64,000 bases of DNA from Halalkalibacter suaedae (GCF_017939705.1 NZ_JAGKSQ010000003.1:248001-312000); one strand, 5' to 3'; shown: positions 16,547 through 25,433, counted from the stretch's first letter. The notes: generated by a model from the letters alone, not told the origin. Program-made: numbers and translations.

Positions 16547-16942
16547 ATGGACCAGAAAATGAAGGATATTCTTGACCGAGGTATCTATGGTGCACCAGAA
16601 ATAAAATCAGAGGAGCGTAGCCTATTTCTTACAACCATTATTGAAAGAATCTACATTGCTTTAACCAAAAAGCAAGTATTCAAAAAAGGGACCTACCCTG
16701 AGGTTATTACGAAAATGAAAACAAAACCAAATGCACATTTATACATAAATAATGACTTAAGCTACCCCCATTATTCAAATTACATCCAAGAGGCGTCAAA
16801 ACTAGGGATTCGCTATACGATCGTTAATCCTCAACAAGATACACCAATTGGTCTAGTATTAGCACATGAGTCACAGGCAGTTGATGAGAAGGAAATTTTT
16901 ATTAAGGATGATTTGTACGAGAAGGATTTTAAGGAAGAGTAA
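16547..16942 (+). CDS. yueI: YueI family (DUF1694) protein
   Basis: A 131-residue soluble protein matching YueI: an N-terminal GIYGAPEIKSEERSLFLTTIIER, then LTKKQVFKKGTYPE, and a C-terminal Rossmann-like half with YTIVNPQQDTPIGLVLAH. The function of the family is unknown. A single gene, diverging from the membrane-protein/yqgQ/glcK group; an AAGAGGG site precedes the ATG. Confidence 0.88.
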   Translation: MDQKMKDILDRGIYGAPEIKSEERSLFLTTIIERIYIALTKKQVFKKGTYPEVITKMKTKPNAHLYINNDLSYPHYSNYIQEASKLGIRYTIVNPQQDTPIGLVLAHESQAVDEKEIFIKDDLYEKDFKEE

Positions 16943-16973
16943 AGAAAATCCGAACAATTGATACGTAGAAAGA

Positions 16974-17110
16974 TGCTTCGAATAGGCTACCGGGATGGGG
17001 GGCACGCTTTCCGCAGGCGGGCGTTGAACTAACCGGCTACGCCGGTGGATTTCAACCTGCCCTTTCTTCCTGCAGGAGTCGGCCCGCCCATCCCGTCCGC
17101 TTTGATGAAA
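16974..17110. repeat. REP-like structured repeat, type A copy 1
   Basis: About 137 bases that fold on themselves: GGGATGGGGGGC pairs with GCCCGCCCATCCC, CTTTCCGCAGG with CCTGCAGGAG, and a central ACCGGC/GCCGGT hairpin. A second, inverted copy lies at 59113-59249. Paired changes between copies keep the stems. No coding frame. Confidence 0.85.
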
Positions 17111-17530
17111 GGTAAGATAGAATCTTTCTTCTCTTAATAGTGAATTTCAAAAGATTAGTAAAACTTTTTGGATGGGTCTTCTGATCACAAAACGTCTACT
17201 TATTCAGACTCGTTAAAGTCAAACGAGAAATTCAATAAAAGTGATACGAAAAATCTTTTCCTAAGGATGGCATGCATATGCAAGTTCAGGGTGCTACTAC
17301 AATTTTCTAGTTAATCTGAATCGAATCATGAAACCAAAAAACAAAAATAAGGAGACAGGTCTAGATCATCCATAATGTGGGTCATCTTTTCCTGTACTCC
17401 TATTTTTTACTCCAAACAGCTCAAAAATGGACATTTACCAGTGGCATATTTCATCCACTTGGTTATGTCGAGCCTCTTACTATACATTACATATTCAAAA
17501 GAAATTCAGCTCTACGATTTATATTTTCTC
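17111..17530. other. Intergenic stretch without a convincing gene
   Basis: Between the repeat and the spoVAF stop I see no frame with a ribosome site and no clear hairpin terminator. Open frames here have random composition. Confidence 0.55.
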
Positions 17531-18997
17531 TTAGCGATCGCTATCTTGAGGATGGAGAACTGAAGGGCGCTGTCTTCTGTGTGGCATGGCTCTTCTTACT
17601 AGTACATCTAAAAAGGCTTTTGGTTTGAATGGTAGGAATGGCCATAGGTATGGTGTACCAAGGGCACTTAAATTGACAAGCATTAGGATCCATACCGTTA
17701 TACCAATCACCAGTCCTGCCATCCCAAATGCTGCTGTTGAAACAAGTAATGCCACTCTGACAAGACGATTTGCTAGGCTTAACTCATAACTCGGAGTAGC
17801 AAATGACCCTACTGCGACAACTGCTAGGTACAATACAACCTCAGGTGAAAACAGCCCAACATTAATTGCAACGTCTCCTATAAGCAATGCAGCCACTAAT
17901 CCTAGTGCTGTCGCTAGCGCATTCGGAGTATGTATCGCGGCCATCCTTAGCATCTCAATCCCCATTTCAGCAATCAAGAACTGGACAAATAGCGGAATTG
18001 CTCCGGTCTTTTCTTCGCCTATGAATTCAAGTGCTGCCGGCACATAAAAAGAATTTGTAGCTAGCAAATACCATAAAGGTAATAGAAATAACGAAGCCCA
18101 TACCGCCACATAACGAACCAATCTATGACTTGCACCAACAACAGGCTTTTGTCTGTATTCTTCCGCATGCTGAAGATGGTGCCAGAAGGTAACAGGGGCA
18201 ATCATAACACTTGGAGACCCGTCCACAATAATGATTATATGTCCTTCAAACAAATGCGAGGCAGCTACATCTGGTCTTTCCGTATAACGAACTAATGGGT
18301 ATGGATTGGAATGATGTCCGAAAACAAATTCTTCAATCGTTTTGTCTGCCATTGACAAACCATCTGTGTCTATTTTTTTTATTGCTTTTTTTATTTGCTT
18401 TACATACCCTGGGTCAGCAATATCAGCAATGTAAGACACAGCAATATCCGTTTTGGAACGCTTACCAATTTGAATATATTCCACTCTCATCGTTCGATCT
18501 CTAACTCGACGTCGAATAAGAGCCGCATTCATTACAATCGTTTCAACAAATCCATCCTTCGATCCACGAATAACTTGCTCAGTGTCTGGTTCTTCTGGAC
18601 CACGAACAGGATATTCTCTTGTATCAATAAGGATGACCTTATCAAGCCCATCAACAACTAATGCGGCCGGACCTGATAACACTAGATCGACGACCTTATC
18701 TAAATCATCGACAGCTTCAATCTCTACATAAGGAATATGATGCTTAATCAATTTCTCTAGCGGCTTCTCATCAAGGTCTTCTGCCTTCATCAATATCAAT
18801 TGACGTTGAATTTGTGTGATGGCCTGATCTTTTCCAAAACCATCAACAAGAAATAAGCCCATTTGTCGTTCAGCATATTCAAGCTCTAGATGAATCAAAT
18901 CAAAGCTATCATCGACAGCCAATTCTTTTTTTAGAAAAGCGATATTCTGATCAAAATTTGATGTCACCGGGTTTTTAATATTTGTTTTCGTAGTCAT
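17531..18997 (-). CDS. spoVAF: SpoVAF-type (GerA family) spore germination protein
   Basis: A 488-residue protein of the GerA/SpoVAF family. The soluble N-terminal half has LVDGFGKDQ, DTREYPVRGPEEPDTEQVIRG and the RRRVRD segment, then SPFVMIAP-like SPSVMIAPVTFW and five to six membrane helices. The C-terminal RRAMPHRRQRPSVLHPQD is SpoVAF-like rather than GerAA-like. In B. subtilis spoVAF is the last gene of spoVA; here it stands alone. The ATG at 18997 is chosen because GGGGG precedes it; an ATG at 19048 has no site. Expected in the inner spore membrane. Confidence 0.82.
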   Translation of the reverse strand: MTTKTNIKNPVTSNFDQNIAFLKKELAVDDSFDLIHLELEYAERQMGLFLVDGFGKDQAITQIQRQLILMKAEDLDEKPLEKLIKHHIPYVEIEAVDDLDKVVDLVLSGPAALVVDGLDKVILIDTREYPVRGPEEPDTEQVIRGSKDGFVETIVMNAALIRRRVRDRTMRVEYIQIGKRSKTDIAVSYIADIADPGYVKQIKKAIKKIDTDGLSMADKTIEEFVFGHHSNPYPLVRYTERPDVAASHLFEGHIIIIVDGSPSVMIAPVTFWHHLQHAEEYRQKPVVGASHRLVRYVAVWASLFLLPLWYLLATNSFYVPAALEFIGEEKTGAIPLFVQFLIAEMGIEMLRMAAIHTPNALATALGLVAALLIGDVAINVGLFSPEVVLYLAVVAVGSFATPSYELSLANRLVRVALLVSTAAFGMAGLVIGITVWILMLVNLSALGTPYLWPFLPFKPKAFLDVLVRRAMPHRRQRPSVLHPQDSDR

Positions 18998-19118
18998 TAT
19001 AATAGCCCCCAATTCTCTTACATTATTTGCTTTTGTGCCAAATTCCATTCATCAAAGCATAAAAGAGCTTTTTCAGACATATAAATGTCGCAAATAGTTT
19101 GTCCATTGGAGGGACACC

Positions 19119-19994
19119 ATGAAAAAAATAACATTCACGATTGTTCTAGTTATCATGTCATTTTTAGTTGGATTATTTCTTGTTTTTTCGATCAAACCTG
19201 AACCATTAAAAGATGCCCTCATCTTCTTCCCAATTGATTCGAATGCATCATTTAGTGAGAAGCACTCTTCCATTAATTTTCAATCATTTGAGGATGAGGA
19301 TGAATACCGTTTGAATTGGGAGGTATCTTCAAAGCTTGACCAAGAGGCTTATTTACGGCAGGATGTTTCTCTTTTATTTGAAGATGGCTATTTAAAAGAT
19401 ACGTTATCAAAATGGAAGGAGAAAACAGACTATGTAGAAATGGAAAAGGAGGTCCAATCAGATGATAGTGGCCACTATCGTGTTGTAACCTTCCATCATG
19501 CTGAACTTCATTATCCAAATGAAGAAATCAAAAGTGCTCAGTCTCTAAGCTTTGATCAGCTCTATGTGATTGATTCACCATTAAGTCCACTTCATTCCTT
19601 TCGTGTTCCAGATACAGAAGAAGAACATGAAAGTAAACGAATCCTAGACTATATCCTTTCTCAGCAACAAACATTTGACTGGGAGGAATTATTTACTTAC
19701 TTTAATCTACCTGCTGAAGAATACGAGAAAATTCCTTTAACGGCTCTTGCTGATTATGAGAATGCACTACCAGGGCTTAGCGAGGAACAAACAGCAACAT
19801 TTCTAGGCGGATTATGGGAAGGATTATACAAGAACTATGTTCTCGGTATTAGAAAACAAGACGGTACAACCGTCAGTCCAATCGGGAGTACCGTCCCACT
19901 CATATTGATTCCAGAGAAACCAGATCACTTCTTTGTCCTATTTCGTACAGCTGACGGTGAACCAGTTCAACTACTGCAAACAATCTCACCGTAG
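19119..19994 (+). CDS. N-terminally anchored extracytoplasmic protein, unknown function
   Basis: A 291-residue protein: Lys-rich start, membrane helix at about 5-25 (FTIVLVIMSFLVGLFLVFSI), then an acidic outer domain without Cys. It has no motif I recognise. A GGAGGGACACC site precedes the ATG. Divergent from spoVAF and convergent with gluP, the two stop codons being directly adjacent with no terminator visible between them. Confidence 0.72.
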   Translation: MKKITFTIVLVIMSFLVGLFLVFSIKPEPLKDALIFFPIDSNASFSEKHSSINFQSFEDEDEYRLNWEVSSKLDQEAYLRQDVSLLFEDGYLKDTLSKWKEKTDYVEMEKEVQSDDSGHYRVVTFHHAELHYPNEEIKSAQSLSFDQLYVIDSPLSPLHSFRVPDTEEEHESKRILDYILSQQQTFDWEELFTYFNLPAEEYEKIPLTALADYENALPGLSEEQTATFLGGLWEGLYKNYVLGIRKQDGTTVSPIGSTVPLILIPEKPDHFFVLFRTADGEPVQLLQTISP

Positions 19995-21524
19995 CTATTC
20001 GTTTGACAATTCATTATACAAATCTAAATACTGTTGATTTGAATCGAGTTCCATTGCTCGGGAAACGGCCTCCCGAGCCTTTTCTATTTGATTAAATTCT
20101 AGATATACTAGAGCTAGGTTATAGTGGGCTTCATGAAAATCTGGTCGCTCCGTAATTGTCGTTTCCAAAAGCTGATGTGCTTCTTGATAATTCCCTCTCA
20201 TTGCCTCAGCGTATGCAAGTAAAAATGTTGCCTCAGGCATCGTTGGGTCAATCTCGACAGCTCTTTGTAAAAAAGGATAGGCCTCATCAACATTCTCAGC
20301 CATCAAATATTCCTGCCCAAGCGAGAGCTCCGTTAGTGGATCCACTGTTTTTTGATCATTGTTCCACCCATAAAACAAAAGGATAGCCATTGTCGCTGCA
20401 GTAGCAATCGCAGCTAGAAATTGCTTATAGGAACGAGTATGTTTTGGTAAATGTAGCATTGCAGAAGCAAGAAATCCTCCAACTAATCCGCCGATATGGG
20501 CACCGTTGTCAACCACTTGAACCGAGAAACCAAAGATAAGATTAAGGGCCAGCACGAAAAAAAGGTTTTTCCCCATCGTTCGGAAGAAAAGCTTTGGATG
20601 AATCGTACCAAAGTAGAGTAATGCACCAAAGCAACCAAAGATTGCTCCAGAAGCCCCAGCTGATACCTTTGTATTAAATGCAAAGCTTGCAATCGAACCA
20701 ATCAACCCAGCAATGAGATAAATAATTAAAAAGCGACGGGTCCCGTACATCCTCTCGACTGCCCCACCTAAATAAATGAGGGCTAATGAGTTCATAGCTA
20801 AGTGAACAAAGCCAATATGTAAAAACATGCTTGTGAAAAAGCGCCACCATTCTCCTTCAATAATGAGAGGATTATATTTCGCACCAAACTCGATCAAGGT
20901 CAGGATTGATGTACTTCCGCCACTTCTTTCAAGAAAAAAGAACAAAATAGCTACCGTGGCTAACAAAAGATAAGTCGCAATTGGTTTTCCAAATAGAAAC
21001 AAGTTCTTCTCGTTTTCAAGACGTGCTCTAATTCCCGTTTGTACCTCTTGTTTCAACTTCTGTATCTGCTGTTCTAATTGTTCAACATCTTCATTTGATT
21101 GTAGAGTATCTAAGGCAAGTAAAACGGAATCATCCTTATCCAAATGCCCTTCTCCCTCTTTTGTCAGTAATGAAGTAACAACCTTTGTTTTTTGTTTTTC
21201 GTTAATGAAAAAGGGTTTAACAATATCCTCCCATGAATCAACGGGCGGATATACTGATATGAATAGATTTTTCCCTACTAATTCTCTGACGCTTAAATGC
21301 TGACGAATACGTTCAAATGCTTTTACTGACTGAATGACATTATTTCTTAATGAATTTGCCCAATCAATGTCAGTTCGAATAACACGAATGACTTCTCGAG
21401 GCTTAGATCCTTCATTTTCCAGCCAAATTTCATTTGTGCGTTGGTCTAATACACGCCATTTTAATGTAAACACATAATGGTGAACAATTTTCCAGAAAAG
21501 GTAATCTTGTTTAAGTATGTTCAT
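19995..21524 (-). CDS. gluP: Rhomboid intramembrane serine protease with TPR tail (GluP/YqgP)
   Basis: A 509-residue rhomboid. A cytosolic N-terminal domain of about 175 residues is followed by a seven-helix rhomboid core: His236/Asn245 (FLHIGFVHLAMNS), nucleophile Ser292 in GASGAIFG, and catalytic His343 in GAHIGG. TPR repeats occupy about 395-505 (MAENVDEAYPFLQRAVEIDP and two more). In B. subtilis GluP/YqgP takes part in membrane protein turnover, including that of a Mg transporter. This is its conserved position upstream of yqgQ-glcK, although spoVAF and others intervene. Confidence 0.94.
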   Translation of the reverse strand: MNILKQDYLFWKIVHHYVFTLKWRVLDQRTNEIWLENEGSKPREVIRVIRTDIDWANSLRNNVIQSVKAFERIRQHLSVRELVGKNLFISVYPPVDSWEDIVKPFFINEKQKTKVVTSLLTKEGEGHLDKDDSVLLALDTLQSNEDVEQLEQQIQKLKQEVQTGIRARLENEKNLFLFGKPIATYLLLATVAILFFFLERSGGSTSILTLIEFGAKYNPLIIEGEWWRFFTSMFLHIGFVHLAMNSLALIYLGGAVERMYGTRRFLIIYLIAGLIGSIASFAFNTKVSAGASGAIFGCFGALLYFGTIHPKLFFRTMGKNLFFVLALNLIFGFSVQVVDNGAHIGGLVGGFLASAMLHLPKHTRSYKQFLAAIATAATMAILLFYGWNNDQKTVDPLTELSLGQEYLMAENVDEAYPFLQRAVEIDPTMPEATFLLAYAEAMRGNYQEAHQLLETTITERPDFHEAHYNLALVYLEFNQIEKAREAVSRAMELDSNQQYLDLYNELSNE

Positions 21525-21604
21525 TGATAACCTCTCTTTATTTCTTTTTCATTCATTATATCAACGATGCACCGTTGTGCACATGAAAAGCAACCACATT
21601 GTAA

Positions 21605-21647
21605 TTAAAAGGGCCTATCCTTGTAATGATTCTCGGACAGACCCTTC
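21605..21647 (-). terminator. Terminator of the small gene at 21652
   Basis: Read leftward, AAGGGTCTGTCC pairs with GGATAGGCCCTT over 12 bp with two wobbles, then TTTAAT. It begins five bases past the stop. Confidence 0.75.
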
Positions 21648-21651
21648 AAGG

Positions 21652-21855
21652 CTAGTTATTCATCTGTGGACGTTTGTACTGTAGGACTGATCCAAGAACC
21701 TTATCACGAATAAACGGGATTTGCATCGCAAGGCTTACTGCCAGCTTCCGTAAAATACGACGCCCTAAAAACGCATTTAATACTCTGTAACGATATTTGT
21801 AAGCAAAGTAAAAAGAAATAACAAACGATACAAGCGAAAATAAACGTTGGAACAT
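21652..21855 (-). CDS. Small basic membrane-associated protein, unknown
   Basis: 67 residues: MFQRLFSLVSFVISFYFAYKYRYR, then RRILRKLAVSLAMQIPFIRDKVL. One hydrophobic helix at 5-18 and many Arg/Lys, so probably at the inner membrane face. The ATG at 21855 has GGAGGG upstream; an earlier in-frame ATG does not. It has its own terminator. No family recognised. Confidence 0.65.
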   Translation of the reverse strand: MFQRLFSLVSFVISFYFAYKYRYRVLNAFLGRRILRKLAVSLAMQIPFIRDKVLGSVLQYKRPQMNN

Positions 21856-21921
21856 TTTTAGCCCTCCTTTGCTATTAATGTGCAACGATATTCTCGATTT
21901 TATCCATCCTTCCTTCTTACT

Positions 21922-22938
21922 TTAGCCACCAATGTATTTATTAAATAATGATTTTGCCCTCACAAGATCCTCTGTACCCTGAACTAAAACTCTGCCATCA
22001 GGAAACAAAACGAATCTTTCTCCCTCAACAAGCTGTGCCCGAATTAAAAAAGGCGTAACCTTAACATCTGAAACCTTACCAAGTCTTTCTGCCCATAGAT
22101 TTAACTCTAAAGGGTGTCCAGCTTGAATTTGTACCGTTTCTCGTCCACAAAGCGTTGTCATATGATCGTCTTCTTCGGTTAACGCGGGATAGTTCTTAAG
22201 CTGACATGTCGGACAATTGTCTTTCGGCTTGTCCATTTTTAAATCAAATTGATGGTTTCCCCACAAATCAAAGCTTTTGAGGGTATGTCTTAGTGACTTT
22301 ATATCTCCGACAAGATACTTCATTGCTTCTACAACCTGATACGAGGCAACAATATCAACAACAGGGCTAATAACGCCAATCGTATCACATGTTTGTCCAC
22401 TTCCTGCTCCTTGCCCAATAAAACAGCGTAAACAAGGTGTTTGACCTGGAATGAACAATGCTGACATACCTCTTGAACTTACAGCTCCTCCATAAGCAAA
22501 CGGCACACCCAATTTATAGCACATATCATTAAGTAGAAATCTAGTTTTGAAATTGTCTGTTCCATCCAGAACAAGATCGATTCCTTCAATAAGCTCTGGT
22601 AAACTTTCAATCGTTACATCTGTTACCACTGCTTCTATTTCAACATCAGAGTTGATTGCTTTCAGCTTATTTTTGGCAGCAATCGCTTTCGGTAGACTCG
22701 ATTCTACATCGTGTTCATCAAAAAGCATTTGTCTTTGGAGATTACTCATTTCTACGTAGTCTCTGTCTGCAAGGCGGACAAGGCCAACACCCGCCCTAAC
22801 AAGATGGTTAGCAAGTACTGTTCCTAATGCTCCAACACCGACAATGAGAACGGCCTTTTCTGATAAACGTTCCTGTCCTAATTCACCAATTGGTGAAAAG
22901 CGCATCTGTCTTGAATATCGTTCATTTTTCTCTCCCAT
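21922..22938 (-). CDS. thiF: ThiF/MoeB-type adenylyltransferase
   Basis: E1-like enzyme that adenylates the C-terminal Gly of ThiS (or MoaD). It begins NERYSRQMRFSPIG, typical of ThiF, with the ATP loop VGVGALGTVLA, the Asp/Arg motif SNLQRQ, and two zinc CxxC pairs, CLRC and CPTC. A C-terminal extension with TTLCGRETVQI is seen in Bacillus ThiF. 338 residues from an ATG behind GAGGAGG. In B. subtilis thiF is inside the thiazole operon; here it is 10 kb away, next to DUF92 and yqgN, with no riboswitch seen. Confidence 0.88.
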   Translation of the reverse strand: MGEKNERYSRQMRFSPIGELGQERLSEKAVLIVGVGALGTVLANHLVRAGVGLVRLADRDYVEMSNLQRQMLFDEHDVESSLPKAIAAKNKLKAINSDVEIEAVVTDVTIESLPELIEGIDLVLDGTDNFKTRFLLNDMCYKLGVPFAYGGAVSSRGMSALFIPGQTPCLRCFIGQGAGSGQTCDTIGVISPVVDIVASYQVVEAMKYLVGDIKSLRHTLKSFDLWGNHQFDLKMDKPKDNCPTCQLKNYPALTEEDDHMTTLCGRETVQIQAGHPLELNLWAERLGKVSDVKVTPFLIRAQLVEGERFVLFPDGRVLVQGTEDLVRAKSLFNKYIGG

Positions 22939-22949
22939 GATTTCCCTCC

Positions 22950-23732
22950 TCAAAATGCGGACCAACTCGTCATGATCGCTATTAATGCTCCTACAAAAGT
23001 ACAGGTTATATTCACGATATCATTGTTTACCCATTTCCATCCTTTTATTTGCTCAGTAGGTTGCATACAATGCGACAATCGCTCTGTCTCCATCCCGCAT
23101 ATATGGCAACGGTAAGTAACTTGTCCGTAAGCACCTAATACAGTATCGAAACAATTTCCAAGGAAGCCAGCAATTGTAATAAGAACAACAAAGGCTAGAA
23201 CCAAACTACCAAAGTCAAAAAATAATAATGATGTAAGGGCAATGACCAAGCTACCTACTATAGCAGCTAGTGTACCTCTAATAGAAATCGCACCCGAGGT
23301 TCCTTTCTCGACATGTTGCCACGTTCTAATATGCCAAGGTCTTCTCCGACTTAAAGGGCCAATCTCTGATGCCCATGTATCAGCAGTTGCTGCAGCTATA
23401 CTACCTAGAAAACCCAAAATCCAAATGGATGATGGATCAAGCTTATACATCATTGCACATAGAGCAGCTATTCCTCCATTCGCTAACACCTGCATTGCAT
23501 CGCGTCTGCTACCTTTTTCATTAATCTCTTCTTCTTTGCTCTCTTTCTTAAATGAACTTAAGTAGCTAGAGCTAAAAAAGAACAAACCTAAAACAAAAAG
23601 ACCTTCTAACCCTAAACCATATGCGATAGCAACTCCAACAATCATTGCTGTCACGGCACCTGAACGGGTAAGCTTCTCTGTTTTATAAGCATAATAGGCA
23701 AGCAATAAAATTCCTGGTATCAGCATACTCAT
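22950..23732 (-). CDS. DUF92 family membrane protein
   Basis: A 260-residue polytopic protein of the DUF92/TMEM19 family, shown by the motif ATADTWASEIGPLSRR near 115-130 and GFLGNCFDTVLGAYGQ near 188-203; the family includes phytol-phosphate-kinase-like enzymes, but the substrate in bacilli is unknown. A cytosolic CHICGMETERLSHC pair could bind metal. It overlaps the yqgN stop by 4 bases and precedes thiF by 11, so the three form one transcript. Confidence 0.85.
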   Translation of the reverse strand: MSMLIPGILLLAYYAYKTEKLTRSGAVTAMIVGVAIAYGLGLEGLFVLGLFFFSSSYLSSFKKESKEEEINEKGSRRDAMQVLANGGIAALCAMMYKLDPSSIWILGFLGSIAAATADTWASEIGPLSRRRPWHIRTWQHVEKGTSGAISIRGTLAAIVGSLVIALTSLLFFDFGSLVLAFVVLITIAGFLGNCFDTVLGAYGQVTYRCHICGMETERLSHCMQPTEQIKGWKWVNNDIVNITCTFVGALIAIMTSWSAF

Positions 23733-24289
23733 TTAATGAACCCATTTGGTGTAAGGAGATGATCAACAGGTAGATCATGATAATCGAGTGGGATTTCCGG
23801 TAGAATTTGTTCCGTTAATGCAAGTGACAATGTTCTAGCATTACAAATTTGTAAAAAGCGATCATAAAATCCACCACCATAGCCAAGCCTATAACCACGT
23901 TGATCAAAGGCAACTCCTGGTACTAGCAAAAGATCAATTTGGCTAGGTGGGATTTCGATCGTCTCAGTTGGCCTTGGCTCCTTGATCCCATATGAACGCG
24001 TTTCAAGCTGATCGAAATGAGTAATTATGTAAAAGACCATTGTCTTATTATTGAAATTTGTCCGAGGAACCATAACCTGCTTTCCTTCAGACCAAGCTCG
24101 TTGAATAATAGCTGATGTATCGATCTCTCGGTCTCGGGAAATTGTTGTAGCAATTCTAGTTGTTTCTTGCCAATAAGCAGACCTAAACAAATGTTCAGCG
24201 ATCTCTTGACAGGCTCTATCAAATAATTGGTCTGGCATTGTTTTCAGTTCTCTTTGAATCTGATTCCGACATTCTTGTTTTAATGACAT
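23729..24289 (-). CDS. yqgN: 5-formyltetrahydrofolate cyclo-ligase
   Basis: Converts 5-formyl-THF to methenyl-THF with ATP. The substrate/ATP loop GYRLGYGGGFYDRFL near 140-154 is diagnostic, and LLLVPGVAFD precedes it. 186 residues from the ATG at 24289, which has GAGGGAG upstream. It heads a yqgN-DUF92-thiF transcript and follows rpmG, as in B. subtilis. Confidence 0.93.
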   Translation of the reverse strand: MSLKQECRNQIQRELKTMPDQLFDRACQEIAEHLFRSAYWQETTRIATTISRDREIDTSAIIQRAWSEGKQVMVPRTNFNNKTMVFYIITHFDQLETRSYGIKEPRPTETIEIPPSQIDLLLVPGVAFDQRGYRLGYGGGFYDRFLQICNARTLSLALTEQILPEIPLDYHDLPVDHLLTPNGFIK

Positions 24290-24325
24290 GAAAGGCCGCT
24301 CCCTCATCAAATTAGTCTATAAAAA

Positions 24326-24356
24326 CAAAAAAAAGCAGTGGAAGATCCAACTGCTT
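24326..24356 (-). terminator. Terminator of rpmG
   Basis: Read leftward, AGCAGT and ACTGCT flank a 10-base loop and are followed by eight T. The hairpin begins within the rpmG stop codon. Confidence 0.85.
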
Positions 24357-24504
24357 ACTTTGTTTCGCGGTGAAGCGTATGACGCTTTAATCTTGGGCTA
24401 TATTTTTTGAATTCAATACGCTCAGGATTCGTACGTTTATTTTTTGTAGTAATATAATTACGATCGCCTGTCTCAGTGCAAGCAAGAGTTACTTGTACAC
24501 GCAT
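24355..24504 (-). CDS. rpmG: 50S ribosomal protein L33 (zinc-independent form)
   Basis: A 49-residue L33: [20 protein letters not shown] and [11 protein letters not shown], ending HTLHRETK. Of the usual four zinc cysteines only one (Cys9) remains: the CxxC is CTET and the later pair is replaced ([12 protein letters not shown]), so it is the C-minus form that does not bind zinc. In Bacillus such forms can coexist with C-plus L33. A GGAGGG site precedes the ATG. Too short to be found by length alone, but unmistakable. Confidence 0.96.
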   Translation of the reverse strand: MRVQVTLACTETGDRNYITTKNKRTNPERIEFKKYSPRLKRHTLHRETK

Positions 24505-24587
24505 GTGCTATCCCTCCAAACTGTGCTTTGTTCATACTTGAATATGATAGCAAATCTTCCCGACAGGATCAAGTCTTTTTTCTTTAC

Positions 24588-24767
24588 AGTGTTTAGTAAA
24601 AAAGGAATGCCCTTCCCTTTTTCACTAAACACTGTGCAATGGGCGCTAGACGATGCCGTTTTTTAGTTAGCGGCGAGTGGCCTTCTCTTTGCCCTCGGGC
24701 ATCGATCTAAGCCTTTGCCTTTTATTAATAACGCAAGGAATGACCTTCTCCTTTTTTACTAAGCACT
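24588..24767. mobile_element. MITE-like 180-bp element with terminal inverted repeats
   Basis: The left end, AGTGTTTAGTAAAAAAGG, and the reverse complement of the right end, AGTGCTTAGTAAAAAAGG, agree at 17 of 18 bases. An inner pair, GATGCC and GGGCATC, adds a stem, and a perfect 12-bp inverted repeat sits at the left end (24586-24635). There is no coding frame. Its right edge falls on the stop codon of the next gene. Confidence 0.65.
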
Positions 24768-25396
24768 TATAAAATTTGTTTAGCAACAAATCCAAGATGG
24801 TTGTATTCTAATCTTTGGAAGTGAGCTTGCTGAACGTCTTCTTCTGTTTCTCCTTGCACTCCCCAGACCCTACCAACTCTTTCTTCATTTTTGGACATGT
24901 GCAATTCAGTCACCATCATACTTTCTTGAGACCCACGCCAGATCGGAGACAACGTTAGGTTTCCTGTCTTCTCGTTCCAAATCGTTCCTCTCTCACCAAC
25001 AGCTAAATGAAAATTCTCGTGCTGAAAAAAGTGAGTAGCAAGAAGAGATATTTTATTCCCATTATAATGCATCACTGTTTTCTCTGATGATGACACCATT
25101 GAAACGACTTGTTCATCATTGGAATTGCTATTATGATGATAAACAAATTTTATTACTCTATCGCGATTAGAATGATTTTTTATTGTAAACGTATAATCAA
25201 AATGGGAAGCTTGATGTAATCTCTCTTGTAAGATGGTTACATGTATTTTCCATACTTTATGAAAGGCAGCAATCACAGTCACATTCGTTTCTTTCATTTC
25301 AGTAGGGGAAATATCCCACTCGAGACTATTTAACCAAGAACAATGTCCATCCATCCATATTCCAAACGGTTTAAGTGTTTGATTATAATTGTACAT
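24767..25396 (-). CDS. Unknown protein of the GH57-GT cluster
   Basis: A 209-residue soluble protein with alternating beta-type segments, such as IHVTILQERLHQ, FDYTFTIKNHSN and VIKFVYHHNSNSN. This resembles a beta-sandwich like the accessory domain of some glucoamylases, but that is speculative; I do not recognise a family. The ATG at 25396 has AAGGTAGGTGA upstream. It is the last gene of the cluster, 37 bases after the nucleotidyltransferase, and its stop lies on the edge of a MITE-like element. Confidence 0.65.
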   Translation of the reverse strand: MYNYNQTLKPFGIWMDGHCSWLNSLEWDISPTEMKETNVTVIAAFHKVWKIHVTILQERLHQASHFDYTFTIKNHSNRDRVIKFVYHHNSNSNDEQVVSMVSSSEKTVMHYNGNKISLLATHFFQHENFHLAVGERGTIWNEKTGNLTLSPIWRGSQESMMVTELHMSKNEERVGRVWGVQGETEEDVQQAHFQRLEYNHLGFVAKQIL

Positions 25397-25433
25397 TATT
25401 ACGGTCACCTACCTTTTGTATTTGTATATCAAA

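Noticed and set aside
16974-17110. CRISPR array
   Set aside because: Palindromic GC-rich blocks occur once per locus; there are no regularly spaced direct repeats and no cas genes in the window.
17375-17628. Rightward frames of 62 and 83 codons next to the spoVAF stop
   Set aside because: No ribosome site, overlap with the spoVAF 3' end on the other strand, and no recognisable composition; probably chance.
24586-24767. A terminator for the gene at 24767
   Set aside because: The region reads as a terminal-inverted-repeat element, though the T-runs could secondarily end transcripts.
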